Shown piece after piece: positions 6,780 through 16,784 of a DNA stretch of 64,000 bases. Under the pieces are notes generated by a model, which saw only the letters and a program-made list of their open reading frames with translations, searched no databases and was not told the origin of the DNA. Positions within the stretch are counted from its first letter, which is position 1, and each line of letters starts with the position of its first letter. The DNA is from Geobacillus proteiniphilus. GTDB taxonomy: Bacteria; Bacillota; Bacilli; Bacillales; Anoxybacillaceae. Made by a program: the position numbers and the translations under genes. Where the stretch lies: assembly GCF_001908025.1 (NCBI RefSeq), contig NZ_MQMG01000012.1, positions 1 through 64,000 on the forward strand, written 5' to 3'.

Positions 6780-8305
6780 CACGACACACCTGCTTCCTTC
6801 CGTTTGCTTCCAGCCATCAACAGCCCGAGCTCCTGTTCGGTTGTTTCTTTCGGATCAACGATGGCGACGATGTTTCCTTCATAAATGACAGCGATCCGGT
6901 CGCTGACGTTCATCACTTCGTCAAGCTCAAACGAGACGAGCAGCACCGCTTTCCCGCGGTCTCGCTGTTCAATGAGCCGCTTATGAATAAATTCGATCGC
7001 TCCAACATCAAGCCCCCTCGTCGGCTGGGCGGCGATCAACAAGTCCGGGTCGCGGTCGACTTCACGGCCGATGATCGCTTTTTGCTGGTTTCCGCCCGAT
7101 AGCGCCCGCGCCTTCGTATATTCATCCGGCGTGCGCACGTCAAATTCGCGGATGAGCTGGCGCGCTTTTTCGTAAATGGCTTGAAAATTCAACAGACCCC
7201 GTTTCGAGTACGGCGGCTGATAGTACGTTTGCAGCACCATGTTTTCGCCGATCGGAAAGTCAAGGACAAGCCCGTGCTTATGCCGATCTTGCGGAATATG
7301 GCCGACGCCGGCTTCGATGATTTTACGCGGCGGCAAATTCGTAATGTCTCGGCCGTTGAGGCGGATTGTCCCTGATTCAGCTTTGATCAAGCCGGTTATG
7401 GCTTCAATGAGCTCGGTCTGGCCGTTGCCGTCGACTCCAGCAATGCCGACGATCTCGCCGGCGTGCACCGTCAAGTTCAAACCGTTGACCGCTTTGATCC
7501 CGCGCGCGTCCTTGACGACTAAGTCTTTAATTTCCAACACCGGTTTTCCCGGCTCAGCCGGTTTCTTAGCGGTCGTAAACTGCACCTCGCGGCCGACCAT
7601 GAGCGCCGCCAGTTCGTTCGGATTCGTCTCCGCCACATTGAGCGTCGCAATTCCTTTGCCGCGGCGGATGACGGTGACGCGGTCGCACACTTCCATAATT
7701 TCTTTGAGTTTGTGCGTAATTAAAATGATGGATTTTCCTTCGCGGACGAGCGTGCGCATAATTTGCATGAGCTCGCGAATTTCCTGCGGCGTCAACACCG
7801 CTGTCGGTTCGTCAAAAATCAAAATATCGGCGCCGCGGTAAAGCGTCTTTAAAATTTCCACGCGCTGCTGCATGCCGACGGAAATGTCGGCGATCTTCGC
7901 TGTCGGATCGACCGCGAGTCCATATCGTTCCGACAATTCGCGCACTTCCCGCTCCGCCCGCTTCATATCGATCGTTCCGGCCCGCGTCGGCTCGCTGCCT
8001 AAGATGATGTTTTCCGTCACGGTGAACGTATCGACGAGCATAAAGTGCTGATGCACCATGCCGATGCCAAGATCATTGGCGACGTTCGGGTCGGTGATGC
8101 GCACCGGCTTTCCTTTCACGCGGATTTCGCCGCCGTCCGGCTGGTATAAACCGAACAGCACGTTCATGAGCGTCGATTTGCCGGCCCCGTTTTCGCCAAG
8201 CAGAGCGTGTATCTCCCCCTTTTTCACTTGCAGCGTAATGTTGTCATTGGCGACAAACGTGCCAAACACCTTGCGGATATTGAGCATTTCAATCACGTAT
8301 TCCAA
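6779..8305 (-). CDS. nupO: nucleoside ABC transporter ATP-binding protein NupO-like
   Basis: 508 aa with two fused ABC ATPase domains, like the sugar/nucleoside importer ATPases. The first domain has a complete Walker A, GENGAGKST, and a Walker B ending in DEPTAVLT. The second has a degenerate P-loop, GVDGNGQTE, and the signature LSGGNQQK, as is usual in this family. The TTG at 8305 is chosen because AAGGAG lies 8 nt upstream; a GTG three codons earlier would overlap that ribosome site. It powers uptake by NupP/NupQ. A pair of stem-loops separates it from nupN. Confidence 0.9.
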   Translation of the reverse strand: MEYVIEMLNIRKVFGTFVANDNITLQVKKGEIHALLGENGAGKSTLMNVLFGLYQPDGGEIRVKGKPVRITDPNVANDLGIGMVHQHFMLVDTFTVTENIILGSEPTRAGTIDMKRAEREVRELSERYGLAVDPTAKIADISVGMQQRVEILKTLYRGADILIFDEPTAVLTPQEIRELMQIMRTLVREGKSIILITHKLKEIMEVCDRVTVIRRGKGIATLNVAETNPNELAALMVGREVQFTTAKKPAEPGKPVLEIKDLVVKDARGIKAVNGLNLTVHAGEIVGIAGVDGNGQTELIEAITGLIKAESGTIRLNGRDITNLPPRKIIEAGVGHIPQDRHKHGLVLDFPIGENMVLQTYYQPPYSKRGLLNFQAIYEKARQLIREFDVRTPDEYTKARALSGGNQQKAIIGREVDRDPDLLIAAQPTRGLDVGAIEFIHKRLIEQRDRGKAVLLVSFELDEVMNVSDRIAVIYEGNIVAIVDPKETTEQELGLLMAGSKRKEAGVS

Positions 8306-8332
8306 GCGATTCACTCCTTACTCAAGCAAGGT

Positions 8333-8421
8333 CAAAATCACAAAATGAAAGGCGACAGCGAAACAGCCGCCCTTCATTTCATGATTTTGAAGAAGGCTAG
8401 CGGCGCGCACTAGCCTTCTTC
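8333..8421 (-). other. tandem intercistronic stem-loops between nupN and nupO
   Basis: There are two hairpins. The first is an imperfect 20-bp stem pairing 8333-8352 with 8370-8389. The second is a perfect 12-bp stem, GAAGAAGGCTAG (8389-8400) with CTAGCCTTCTTC (8410-8421). Neither is followed by a U-run on the minus strand, so they look like mRNA-stabilising or attenuating structures. They could let the binding-protein gene be expressed above the ATPase and permease genes. Confidence 0.6.
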
Positions 8422-8432
8422 GCCGTTGTTCG

Positions 8433-9524
8433 TCACTTGATCGTCGCAGCGAATTGTTCGTACTCTTTCCGGTTTGTCGGAACTTTCACTTCGCCTTTGA
8501 TGATTTTTTGCTTCCATTCGTCAACTGTTTTTAACACGTTCTCCGGAATGTTGTCTTGCGTCGGGGCAATGCCGACCCCATTTTCCGGCAACCCGTACTC
8601 AATCGTTTTGCCGCCCGGGAAGTCGCCCTCTTTCGCCCGTTTCGCCGTGTCATAGACAGCGACGTCGACGCGTTTCACCATCGAAGTGAGCGTTACGTTG
8701 TACGTTTTGCCGCCGACTTTCACTTCTCCCTCCGGCGCTTGGTCTTTGTCAACACCGATGACCCAAATTTCGCGGTTCGGATCTTTCTTCTTCAAATCTT
8801 TCGCTTCCGAGAAGACGCCGTTCCCAGTCGCTCCAGCTGCATGGTAGATGATGTCGATGCCAGACGCGTACATGCTCGAGGCGATCGCTTTCCCTTTATC
8901 CGCTTGGTCGAACGCCCCGGCGTATTGCACTTCCACAGTCGCCTTCGGATTGACCGCTTTGACGCCGGCGCGGAATCCGCTTTCGAATTTTTCGATCAAC
9001 GGAATCTCCATCCCGCCGACAAAGCCGATTTTATTCGTTTTCGTCATTAGCCCGGCGACAACACCGACAAGGAACGAGCCTTCATGCTCCTTGAACGTGA
9101 TGCTGGCGACGTTCGGCTCGTCAACAACGGTGTCGACGATGGCGAAATGTTTTTTCGGGTTTTGCTTGGCGACTTCTTTCACCGCGTCGCCCATCAAATA
9201 CCCGATGCCGAAAATCAAGTCAAAGTCGCTGCGCACAAGCTTGTTTAAGTTCGTGGCATAGTCGGCGTCGCTCGATGACTGCAAGTAGTCGTAGCCGCCG
9301 CGGCCTTTTTCAAGCCCGTTGTCTTTGCCGAACTTTTGCAGCCCTTCCCAAGCCGACTGGTTGAACGATTTGTCGTCAATGCCGCCGACGTCGGTGACCA
9401 TGGCGACGCTGAACGTATCTTTCTGATTGCCGCCTCCCGCATTGTTGCCGGCTTGTCCGCAGGCGCTAAGCAGCGTGCCGGCGGCAAACAGGACGGACAA
9501 CACCAACCCGATTCGCTTTTTCAC
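8433..9524 (-). CDS. nupN: BMP-family nucleoside-binding lipoprotein NupN-like
   Basis: 363 aa. A lipoprotein signal peptide starts [12 protein letters not shown] and ends in the lipobox LLSAC (Cys22), after which comes a glycine/asparagine-rich linker and the BMP domain ([20 protein letters not shown]). It is the extracytoplasmic receptor of the transporter, anchored to the outer face of the membrane. The GTG at 9524 is preferred because AGGGGG lies 8 nt upstream; the ATG two codons earlier is only 2 nt from that site. A possible -10, TATACT (9563-9568), lies upstream, with no good -35. It follows a GntR regulator that may control it. Confidence 0.9.
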   Translation of the reverse strand: MKKRIGLVLSVLFAAGTLLSACGQAGNNAGGGNQKDTFSVAMVTDVGGIDDKSFNQSAWEGLQKFGKDNGLEKGRGGYDYLQSSSDADYATNLNKLVRSDFDLIFGIGYLMGDAVKEVAKQNPKKHFAIVDTVVDEPNVASITFKEHEGSFLVGVVAGLMTKTNKIGFVGGMEIPLIEKFESGFRAGVKAVNPKATVEVQYAGAFDQADKGKAIASSMYASGIDIIYHAAGATGNGVFSEAKDLKKKDPNREIWVIGVDKDQAPEGEVKVGGKTYNVTLTSMVKRVDVAVYDTAKRAKEGDFPGGKTIEYGLPENGVGIAPTQDNIPENVLKTVDEWKQKIIKGEVKVPTNRKEYEQFAATIK

Positions 9525-9607
9525 ATTCATTACCCCCTAACTTGAAAATTTGTTCCTTAATTAGTATAAAGCTTCCGCTCTCTTTCTATGTACCCATTTT
9601 CACCCCC

Positions 9608-10339
9608 TTAAAAGCTGAACCGCTTCCGCATGACATGGAAGCTGAACTTGTCGGAGCGGAAGTAGTTGACGGAATAAAAAATCGGCTCATCGTTTTTATC
9701 GAAATGCATTTGCTTGAGCACAAGCAGCGCCGTTTCCGGGTCGCATTGCAAAATCGGCGACACTTTTTCGTGATAGCCGAGCGGCTCGATGCGCGCGACC
9801 GCATAGGCGATGTCGCGATGCGTTTGGTTGTGCAAGTTTTCAAACAGCGACTCCTGTTCATAGGAGATGCCCTTTGGCAAATATTTACATAAAATTTTAT
9901 CCAAGCAATAAACGACCGGCTCTCCATCGGCGGTGCGCACCCGCTCGATGAGCAGCAAATCCTCGTCCGGCCGGCATTGGAAGCGGCGCATATCGTCTTC
10001 CGTCGGCTGTTGGATGGAGGAAGACAAAAAAATCGTTCCCGGCTTGCGCCCTGCTTGGCGAATCATATCCGTGACGCTTGAGAGCTGCTCAATGCCGGAC
10101 GTAAACAGCGGGCGGGCGTTGACAAACGTTCCGACGCCGTGGCGGCGGATGATAATGTTTTCTTCTTCAAGCACCCGCAGCGCTTCCCTCAATGTCGCCC
10201 GGCTGACGCCAAGCTGTTTGGCGAGTTCAAACTCGGACGGCAGTTTTTGCTTTTCTTTGTACACTCCCGTTTCAATATCGCGCTTGATGCGATCGATGAC
10301 TTGCAAGTAAAGGTGGCGGCTGTCTGATTTGATTGACAT
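9608..10339 (-). CDS. ymfC: GntR/HutC-type transcriptional regulator YmfC
   Basis: 243 aa. The N-terminal winged helix-turn-helix carries the GntR signature [20 protein letters not shown] (about residues 34-53). The C-terminal UTRA effector domain follows, with GVGTFV at the junction and paired strand motifs such as DEPIFYS near the end. The ATG at 10339 is chosen because CGGAGG lies 8 nt upstream; an in-frame ATG eight codons earlier has no ribosome site. It lies directly upstream of nupNOPQ, so it is a natural candidate regulator of nucleoside uptake. The ligand is unknown. Confidence 0.88.
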   Translation of the reverse strand: MSIKSDSRHLYLQVIDRIKRDIETGVYKEKQKLPSEFELAKQLGVSRATLREALRVLEEENIIIRRHGVGTFVNARPLFTSGIEQLSSVTDMIRQAGRKPGTIFLSSSIQQPTEDDMRRFQCRPDEDLLLIERVRTADGEPVVYCLDKILCKYLPKGISYEQESLFENLHNQTHRDIAYAVARIEPLGYHEKVSPILQCDPETALLVLKQMHFDKNDEPIFYSVNYFRSDKFSFHVMRKRFSF

Positions 10340-10373
10340 GACAACGTCCTCCGTGTTACGCATTCCGTTGAGA

Positions 10374-10385
10374 TCAGACCTCTGA
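10374..10385. promoter_or_regulatory. candidate GntR operator upstream of ymfC
   Basis: The inverted repeat TCAGA-CC-TCTGA lies 35 bp upstream of the ymfC start and is followed by a partly matching half-site, CATTAGAC. Short palindromes of this size are typical GntR-family sites, so autoregulation is plausible. I found no convincing SigA -35/-10 pair nearby. Confidence 0.35.
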
Positions 10386-10512
10386 CATTAGACATATAAC
10401 CTTTTTGAGATTACTATATCATTTTTTACTGGGCAAATAAATAGGCGATATCAAATTTTGTCGAAGAAAAAGAAATAGGATTGGCAGCGCTTCCAATAAG
10501 ATGTATGATTGA

Positions 10513-10541
10513 GCGGGCAGGCTTTTTTCGCCCGCCCTTTT
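10513..10541. terminator. hairpin downstream of spoIIIE
   Basis: The stem GCGGGC / GCCCGC has a T-rich loop. A T-run follows on the plus strand, not the minus strand, so its role as the spoIIIE terminator is weak. It may act in the opposite direction or simply protect the 3' end. Confidence 0.35.
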
Positions 10542-10547
10542 TCCCAT

Positions 10548-12878
10548 TTATGATGTCTTTTTTAAATCTTCTTTCGACCAAAGAACGGCGCGCGGCTTGC
10601 TTCCTTCATACGGGCCGACGACGCCGCGCTCCTCCATGGCATCAATGAGCCGAGCGGCGCGATTGTAACCGATGCGGAAGCGGCGCTGCAGCATCGAGAC
10701 GGAGGCGCTTTGCATTTCGACGACAAGACGGACCGCCTCATCGTACAAATCGTCTTCAAGGGCTGAGGAAGAGGATTCGCTGTCTTCGACGAGCATCTCC
10801 TCATAGTATTGCGCCTGTTGCTGCCCGGTGACAAACCGAACGACTTCTTCCACCTCTTGGTCGGAGACAAACGCCCCTTGGACGCGCACCGGTTTTGAGG
10901 CCCCCATCGGCAAAAACAGCATATCGCCGCGGCCGAGCAGTTTTTCCGCCCCGCCCATATCCAAAATGGTGCGCGAGTCAATTTGCGATGATACACTGAA
11001 GGCGATGCGCGACGGAATGTTCGCTTTGATGACGCCGGTGATGACGTCCACCGACGGGCGCTGGGTGGCGATGATCAAGTGGATGCCAGCGGCGCGCGCC
11101 ATTTGCGCCAAACGGGTGATCGCCTCTTCCACATCCGAGGAAGCCACCATCATCAAGTCGGCCAATTCGTCGATGATCACGACGATGTACGGCAAAAGCG
11201 GCTGCTGTTCCGACGCCGTTTCGTTATGGTGGCGGATATGCTCGTTATACCCTTCAATGTTGCGCGTGCCGGTATGCGAGAACAGCTCGTAGCGCCGCTC
11301 CATTTCTTGGACGACTTTTTTCAGCGCCTGGGCCGCTTTTTTCGCGTCGGTGACGACCGGCGTCAACAAATGAGGAACACCGTTGTACACACTTAACTCC
11401 ACCATTTTCGGATCGATCATCATCAGCTTCACCTCATGCGGCTTCGTGCGCATGAGCAGGCTGACGATAATGCCGTTGATGCAGACGCTTTTGCCGCTGC
11501 CGGTCGCGCCGGCGATCAACAAATGCGGCATTTTGTTTAGTTCCGCAGCGACGACTTCACCGGAGATGTCGCGCCCAAGCGGAATCAAAAGCTTCGCCTT
11601 ATCCCGTGTATGCTCAATGGCTTCCAGCACTTCGCGCAGCGAAACAGTGGCGATCTCTTCATTTGGCACTTCGATGCCGATCGCTGACTTGCCGGGGATC
11701 GGCGCTTCAATGCGGATGTCTTTCGCCGCCAAAGCGAGCGCCAAATCGTCGCTTAAACTGACAATTTTGCTCACTTTCACCCCGACGTCCGGATACACTT
11801 CATATTTCGTCACCGCCGGACCGAGGTGCACTTGCGTCACTTTCGCCTTGACGCCGAAGCTTTGGAACGTTTTCTCCAGTTTGCGCGCGTTGGCGTAAAT
11901 GTTCGCATGATCGGCCGATTGCCCGGCCGGCTTCGGCAGGCGAAGCAAATCAAGCGGCGGCAGGTCGTAATTGGTGTTTTCATGCTCGGAAAACGCCAAC
12001 GGCGGCGCCGGTTTGTCCTCCTCCCCCCCACTGTCGCCTTCCACCAGTGGATTCTTCTCTTCTTCCGGCTCAGCGGCCGACCGGACCGCGGCAAAATCGG
12101 AAATGATCGGCGGCGGGGAAAGCAGTTCCTCATCCGGCTCGACGCTGCTTGCTTCAGCCGGCTCGTCTTCCCGCTTTGCGGCCGCCCACCGCGAGCGTCG
12201 GCTTCGGCCGCGGTTGGCCTTGCGCTTCCTCCCCGCCCGCCATTGCTTTATATCTTCGACAAACGCCAACCATTCTTTTCGCACAAACGCTGCGGCAAAA
12301 GCAACCCATTTGCCGGCCGTCTCGCGCAGCGATTTCCCGGTCAGCACGACAAAGCCGACGATGAACAGAAGGAAACAAATCCATTTCGTCCCGGGCGAAT
12401 CGAACAGTTGGTAGCTGGCGGCAAACAACAGCGCGCCGACCATTCCGCCCCCTAAATCCACATCGGCCGCCTTGCCGCTCGCTTCGTTCCAAAACAGCCC
12501 CCACGTCGTCCGGATGACGCTTGGGTCTAGCTCGCCTCGCCGCGACATGAGTTCAAACAGCTTGTCATGGCTTAAAAGCAGGAGCGCCGCGGCGATGGCC
12601 GAAGCGCCGACAAACGGACGGCCCGTCCATGATGGCCACTCCCGCCGCCACATGAGAAGGAGCGATAATATGAAAAGTCCGCCTACTAATAGCATGTACC
12701 ATTCGCCGAAAAAAAAGCGGCCCACAAGCACGAGCGTCTCCCCGACAAGCCCGAGGCGGGCCATTGCGACGACGGCGACCGCGAGCAAGCCAAGGCCGAT
12801 CAATTCAAAGCGGATTGTTTCCGTCCATGGCTGCGTTTTTGACGGCTTCCCTTTTTTTCTTCGCTTTCGTTTCGCCAT
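10548..12878 (-). CDS. spoIIIE: DNA translocase SpoIIIE (FtsK/SpoIIIE family)
   Basis: 776 aa. The N-terminal domain has about four transmembrane segments within residues 20-180, then a long charged linker rich in Glu, Pro and Arg. The motor domain has Walker [13 protein letters not shown] and Walker [13 protein letters not shown]. The C-terminal gamma winged helix ([20 protein letters not shown]) reads oriented DNA sequences. SpoIIIE pumps the forespore chromosome across the sporulation septum. The ATG at 12878 follows GGAGTG with 9-nt spacing. The gene follows tepA-ylzJ but is separated from them by a strong terminator, so it probably has its own promoter. Confidence 0.96.
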   Translation of the reverse strand: MAKRKRRKKGKPSKTQPWTETIRFELIGLGLLAVAVVAMARLGLVGETLVLVGRFFFGEWYMLLVGGLFILSLLLMWRREWPSWTGRPFVGASAIAAALLLLSHDKLFELMSRRGELDPSVIRTTWGLFWNEASGKAADVDLGGGMVGALLFAASYQLFDSPGTKWICFLLFIVGFVVLTGKSLRETAGKWVAFAAAFVRKEWLAFVEDIKQWRAGRKRKANRGRSRRSRWAAAKREDEPAEASSVEPDEELLSPPPIISDFAAVRSAAEPEEEKNPLVEGDSGGEEDKPAPPLAFSEHENTNYDLPPLDLLRLPKPAGQSADHANIYANARKLEKTFQSFGVKAKVTQVHLGPAVTKYEVYPDVGVKVSKIVSLSDDLALALAAKDIRIEAPIPGKSAIGIEVPNEEIATVSLREVLEAIEHTRDKAKLLIPLGRDISGEVVAAELNKMPHLLIAGATGSGKSVCINGIIVSLLMRTKPHEVKLMMIDPKMVELSVYNGVPHLLTPVVTDAKKAAQALKKVVQEMERRYELFSHTGTRNIEGYNEHIRHHNETASEQQPLLPYIVVIIDELADLMMVASSDVEEAITRLAQMARAAGIHLIIATQRPSVDVITGVIKANIPSRIAFSVSSQIDSRTILDMGGAEKLLGRGDMLFLPMGASKPVRVQGAFVSDQEVEEVVRFVTGQQQAQYYEEMLVEDSESSSSALEDDLYDEAVRLVVEMQSASVSMLQRRFRIGYNRAARLIDAMEERGVVGPYEGSKPRAVLWSKEDLKKTS

Positions 12879-12914
12879 GATCGTTCACTCCAGCATGAAT
12901 GAATTGGCAAGCCG

Positions 12915-12947
12915 GAAAAAAGCAGCCAACAATGGCTGCTTTTTTTC
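12915..12947. terminator. bidirectional Rho-independent terminator between ylzJ and spoIIIE
   Basis: The perfect stem AAAGCAGCCA-ttgt-TGGCTGCTTT is flanked by A-run and T-run on the two sides, so it can work in both directions. Confidence 0.88.
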
Positions 12948-12986
12948 GTTTGTCTACTATTATATCATGAACGGCCGAACAATTCA

Positions 12987-13211
12987 TTACGATGTTGCCG
13001 CGGAAGCCGGAAATCGCGCCCCAGGCGCATATTTGGCGTTTAAAAAATGGTACGGATTCGTGCTTAAGTTTTGCACGATTTCATATTCTCCCGTTTCTAC
13101 AGCTTGGACGAGAAACGGAATACCATCGTAATACACCATTTTCTGCTTCTCATAAACGGCGGCATCGACCGGAAAAATCAAATGTTCGGGCATGATCGTA
13201 TACAAAATCAT
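12987..13211 (-). CDS. ylzJ: YlzJ-like small protein
   Basis: 74 aa, matching the short YlzJ proteins found between tepA and spoIIIE in bacilli. The sequence has no transmembrane segment or recognised catalytic motif; the middle part ([19 protein letters not shown]) is conserved in the family. Its ATG overlaps the tepA stop (ATGA), which indicates translational coupling. Function is unknown; identification rests on size, position and sequence resemblance. Confidence 0.8.
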   Translation of the reverse strand: MILYTIMPEHLIFPVDAAVYEKQKMVYYDGIPFLVQAVETGEYEIVQNLSTNPYHFLNAKYAPGARFPASAATS

Positions 13212-13948
13212 TGGATCATCTTCCCTTCCCCGTTTTTCCTCATCTCGATCAGCTCGCGCAGCTTCGCCATCGCTTGGGACACGCCGCCGACTTCATCGAT
13301 GAGCCCGTACCGGACGGCGTCAGGCCCAACGACGTTCGTGCCGATGTCGCGCGTCAAATTGCCTTTGGAAAACATGAGCTCTTTAAACTTTTCCTCGCTG
13401 ATCTTCGAATGTTTCGTCACGAAGCGGACGACGCGCTCCTGCATTTTATCCAAGTACTCAAACGTCTGCGGCACGCCGATGACAAGCCCCGTCAAACGGA
13501 TCGGATGAATCGTCATCGTCGCCGTCTCGGTGATGAACGAATAGTTGCACGACACAGCGATCGGCACGCCGATCGAATGGCCGCCGCCAAGCACAACGGA
13601 AACAGTCGGTTTCGAGAGCGAGGCGAGCATTTCGGCAATGGCGAGCCCTGCTTCCACATCGCCGCCGACCGTATTTAAAATGACGAGCAGCCCTTCAATT
13701 TTCGGGTTTTGCTCGATGGCCACAATTTGCGGAATGACGTGCTCGTATTTCGTCGCCTTATTTTGCGGCGGCAGCTGAATATGCCCTTCAATCTGTCCGA
13801 CGATCGTCAAACAATGAATGTTCGTATCGGGTTCCATTTGCGGGACGTTCGTCTGCCCAAGCTGGGTGATGGCCGCAGTTGCTTCCCCGGTCTTTGTTTC
13901 CGGTTGTTCTCCCTCGGTTTCCGCTTGAAAATAACGCTCCTTCTCCAT
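13208..13948 (-). CDS. tepA: TepA, ClpP-like protease / translocation-enhancing protein
   Basis: 246 aa, ClpP/crotonase fold. The oxyanion strand [19 protein letters not shown] and the serine-containing stretch [13 protein letters not shown] correspond to the ClpP catalytic region; the acidic N-terminal 40 residues are specific to TepA. B. subtilis TepA is linked to protein export and spore quality; the substrate here is unknown. The ATG at 13948 is chosen, 9 nt after AAAGGAG. The ATG three codons upstream touches the ribosome site. It overlaps ylzJ by 4 bp. Confidence 0.9.
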   Translation of the reverse strand: MEKERYFQAETEGEQPETKTGEATAAITQLGQTNVPQMEPDTNIHCLTIVGQIEGHIQLPPQNKATKYEHVIPQIVAIEQNPKIEGLLVILNTVGGDVEAGLAIAEMLASLSKPTVSVVLGGGHSIGVPIAVSCNYSFITETATMTIHPIRLTGLVIGVPQTFEYLDKMQERVVRFVTKHSKISEEKFKELMFSKGNLTRDIGTNVVGPDAVRYGLIDEVGGVSQAMAKLRELIEMRKNGEGKMIQ

Positions 13949-14002
13949 CCATTTCATCTCCTTTCTTGTCGATCATACGCTTAGTATGGCCGAAAGAAAA
14001 AA

Positions 14003-14041
14003 GAAAAATGCCGGCAACGGCTGACCGTTCCCAGCATTTTA
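14003..14041 (-). terminator. Rho-independent terminator after rnjB
   Basis: The minus strand has ATGCTGGGAACGG / CCGTTGCCGGCAT with a TCAG loop, followed by TTTTTC. It separates rnjB from tepA. Confidence 0.85.
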
Positions 14042-14065
14042 CTGTGGACTTTGAGCATGATTGCA

Positions 14066-15736
14066 TTATACTTCCATAATAATAGGCAAAATCATCGGTC
14101 TGCGCTTCGTTTTTTCAAATAAAAACTGGCTTAACGCTTCGCGGATGTTCGCTTTCAACGACGACCATTCGAGCATGTATGATTCAAGACAGCGCTCGAT
14201 GATCGCCGCCACCATTTTCTCTGCTTCCTCAAGCAGCGTCTCAGACTCGCGCATGTAGACGAACCCGCGCGAAATGATCTCTGGGCCGGCGGCGATCGTT
14301 TTCGTTTCTTTGTTCAGCGTGACGACGGCGATCAAAATGCCATCCTGGGACAATAAGCGGCGATCGCGCAACACGATGTTGCCGACATCGCCAATGCCAA
14401 GGCCGTCAATTAAAATGTTGCCGTACGGCACTTTGCCGCCGGAGCGGGCGGCGCCGCCGCGGAACTCGATCACTTCGCCTTTGTCGATTAAAAACGTCCG
14501 CTCCTCCGAGATGCCGACCGCCTTCGCCAACCGGGCGTGCGCTTTTTGCATCCGATATTCTCCGTGCACCGGAATAAAGTATTTTGGCTTCATTAAATTG
14601 AGCATCAACTTTAATTCTTCTTGGCAACCGTGCCCGGATACGTGCACTTGCCGGTCGCGGTAAATCACGTTGGCGCCGGCCCGGTACAAGGCGTCAATCG
14701 TTTTCGCGAACCCGAGCTCATAGCCCGGCATGACGGATGCGGCGACGATGACGGTATCCCCTTCTTTGATGTTCACTTGTTTGTTCGCTTGGCGCGCCAT
14801 GCGCCAAAGCGCGCTCATCGGCTCGCCGTGCCCGCCGGTTGTCAAAATGACGAGCTCGCGGTCGCCATAACGATCGATATCATGCGCAGAAATCGTCACC
14901 TTGTCTGGAACGTGCAAATAGCCAAGGCGCACGGCGATGTCCATTACTTTATGCAGCGTTTTGCCGATCACTGCCACTTTGCGCCCGGATTGGTGGGCAG
15001 CGTACAGCACCTGCTGAATGCGGGTGATGTTGGAAGCGTAGCAGGCAACAAATACGCGTCCTTTCGCATGGCCGATCACGTCAGCGATCTCATAGGCGAC
15101 CACCGTATCGGAGCCGCTGTAGCCGGGGCGTTCGGCATTCGTGCTGTCCGACAAAAGACACAGCACCCCCTCTTCGCCGATTTGCGCCATTTTTCCCAAG
15201 TCGGTGCGGTTGTTGCCATACGGCGTTTGGTCAAATTTAAAATCGCTCGTGTACACGATCGCACCTTGCGATGTATGCAGACTGATGCCGACGGAATCGG
15301 GGATGCTGTGGATCGTGCGGAAAAACGTCACTTTCGCCTTGTCAAACACGAGTTCCGCGTCCGGATGAACTTCATTGAGCTTCGCGCCCGACACCCCTTG
15401 TTCTTTTAACAGCGCCTCCGCCAACCCAAGCGTCAACTTCGTTCCGTATACCGGCACAGGCAGCTGCTTGAGCACATAGGCGATCGCCCCCATATGCTCC
15501 TCGTGCCCGTGGGTGAGAAAAATTGCCTGAATGCGATGCTGCCGTTCAATCAAATATGTGATGTCCGGGATCACTTTGTCGATGCCGAGCATTTCGTCTT
15601 CCGGAAACATCACCCCGGCGTCGATGACAAAAATATCCTCGTCCAATTCGATGACATACATGTTTTTGCCGATTTCTCCGACTCCCCCGAGGGAAAAAAT
15701 GCGTATTTTCTCTACCGGCTTTATTTTCGATTTCAA
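14066..15736 (-). CDS. rnjB: ribonuclease J2
   Basis: 556 aa, full length for RNase J: a beta-lactamase fold interrupted by a beta-CASP domain, then a C-terminal dimerisation domain. The metal-binding motif II normally reads HxHxDH; here it is HGHEEH near residue 80, with Glu for Asp. Other metal or beta-CASP motifs remain (YTSDFKFD, VHVSGHG, IPVHGEYRM). Position between dapA and tepA is that of B. subtilis rnjB, so J2 and not J1. It acts in mRNA decay and processing, usually complexed with the more active J1. The start is a TTG at 15736, 8 nt after GGAGG. Confidence 0.92.
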   Translation of the reverse strand: MKSKIKPVEKIRIFSLGGVGEIGKNMYVIELDEDIFVIDAGVMFPEDEMLGIDKVIPDITYLIERQHRIQAIFLTHGHEEHMGAIAYVLKQLPVPVYGTKLTLGLAEALLKEQGVSGAKLNEVHPDAELVFDKAKVTFFRTIHSIPDSVGISLHTSQGAIVYTSDFKFDQTPYGNNRTDLGKMAQIGEEGVLCLLSDSTNAERPGYSGSDTVVAYEIADVIGHAKGRVFVACYASNITRIQQVLYAAHQSGRKVAVIGKTLHKVMDIAVRLGYLHVPDKVTISAHDIDRYGDRELVILTTGGHGEPMSALWRMARQANKQVNIKEGDTVIVAASVMPGYELGFAKTIDALYRAGANVIYRDRQVHVSGHGCQEELKLMLNLMKPKYFIPVHGEYRMQKAHARLAKAVGISEERTFLIDKGEVIEFRGGAARSGGKVPYGNILIDGLGIGDVGNIVLRDRRLLSQDGILIAVVTLNKETKTIAAGPEIISRGFVYMRESETLLEEAEKMVAAIIERCLESYMLEWSSLKANIREALSQFLFEKTKRRPMILPIIMEV

Positions 15737-15787
15737 GGCTGCGTCCTCCCAATTGTGATGCTAACCCGCTCAAAGTCACTTGCTTTT

Positions 15788-15817
15788 ATTATAACGAATC
15801 GGTGCGGAAAAACACAA
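15788..15817 (-). promoter_or_regulatory. SigA promoter for rnjB
   Basis: -35 TTGTGT (15812-15817) and -10 TATAAT (15788-15793) on the minus strand, 18-bp spacer, just after the dapA terminator. Confidence 0.7.
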
Positions 15818-15856
15818 GATGGTTCATCAACCAACCAATGGATTTCACAGCCAAGG

Positions 15857-15893
15857 CAAAAAAAGGCCCCAACGCGCAAGCAAAGCGTTGGGG
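15857..15893 (-). terminator. Rho-independent terminator after dapA
   Basis: The minus strand has CCCCAACGC / GCGTTGGGG followed by CCTTTTTTT. It ends the asd-dapG-dapA transcript. Confidence 0.9.
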
Positions 15894-15903
15894 AATCGTT
15901 TCG

Positions 15904-16779
15904 TTACGACAGCGCATCGAGCAGGCGGCTTAGCTCCTTCCGCTCTTGTTCGGTGAGCGGCACAAGCGGAAGGCGCACCGAACCGACGTCCAGCCCGCGC
16001 AGCTGCAGCGCCGTTTTCACCGGCACCGGGCTTGGGGCGGCAAACAAGCCTTTCATGAGCGGCAGCCATTTTCGATGCAGCGCCGCCGCCTTCTGATGAT
16101 CGCCCGCTAAAAAGGAACGAATCATTTCTTGCATTTCATTGCCAATGATGTGCGAAGCGACCGAGACGACGCCATTGCCGCCGATCGCTAGCACTGGAAG
16201 CGTCAAGCTGTCGTCGCCGCTGTAGAGCAAAAAGTCGTCCGGCGTACGCTCAATGATTTCCGCCATGGCGTCCAAATTGCCGCCCGCTTCCTTGACAGCG
16301 ACAATGTTCGGAACTTCGGACAGCCGGATGACCGTCTCCGGAGCAAGACTCACCGACGTGCGCCCTGGAACGTTATACAGCATCACCGGCAACGATGTGC
16401 TTTCGGCAATCGCTTTGAAATGTTGATACAGCCCTTCTTGGTTCGGCTTGTTGTAATACGGCGCCACAAGCATGACAGCATCGACGCCCGCCTCTTCCGC
16501 CTTTTTCGTCAGCTCGATCGACGCGCGCGTATCGTTTGTGCCCGTTCCAGCAATGACCGGCGCCCGGCCGTTGACGACGGAGACGACATGGCGGAAAAGC
16601 GCGATTTTTTCCTCGGTCGTCAATGTCGGCGACTCGCCGGTCGTGCCGGCGACAACGAGCGCGTCTGTGCCATTGTCAAGCAAATAGTTGACAAGCTCCG
16701 TCGTTTTTGCCAAGTCGAGATTTCCTTTTCGGTCAAATGGCGTGACCATCGCCGTTATGATGTTCCCGAACTGAACCAC
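15904..16779 (-). CDS. dapA: 4-hydroxy-tetrahydrodipicolinate synthase
   Basis: 291 aa TIM-barrel enzyme condensing pyruvate with aspartate semialdehyde, the first step dedicated to diaminopimelate, lysine and dipicolinate. The Schiff-base lysine is K163 in IVAVKEAGG and the catalytic tyrosine is Y135 in MLYNVPGRT; GTTGES is the pyruvate-binding loop. The GTG at 16779 (protein start MVQFGNIITAM) lies 8 nt after GAGGAG; a TTG seven codons earlier would include that ribosome site. It follows dapG by 5 bp and ends at a strong terminator. Confidence 0.97.
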   Translation of the reverse strand: MVQFGNIITAMVTPFDRKGNLDLAKTTELVNYLLDNGTDALVVAGTTGESPTLTTEEKIALFRHVVSVVNGRAPVIAGTGTNDTRASIELTKKAEEAGVDAVMLVAPYYNKPNQEGLYQHFKAIAESTSLPVMLYNVPGRTSVSLAPETVIRLSEVPNIVAVKEAGGNLDAMAEIIERTPDDFLLYSGDDSLTLPVLAIGGNGVVSVASHIIGNEMQEMIRSFLAGDHQKAAALHRKWLPLMKGLFAAPSPVPVKTALQLRGLDVGSVRLPLVPLTEQERKELSRLLDALS

Positions 16780-16784
16780 GGTTT

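Noticed and set aside
8389-8421. Terminator after nupN
   Set aside because: The 12-bp stem is perfect but followed by CAAAATCATG on the minus strand, not a U-run; annotated as an intercistronic structure.
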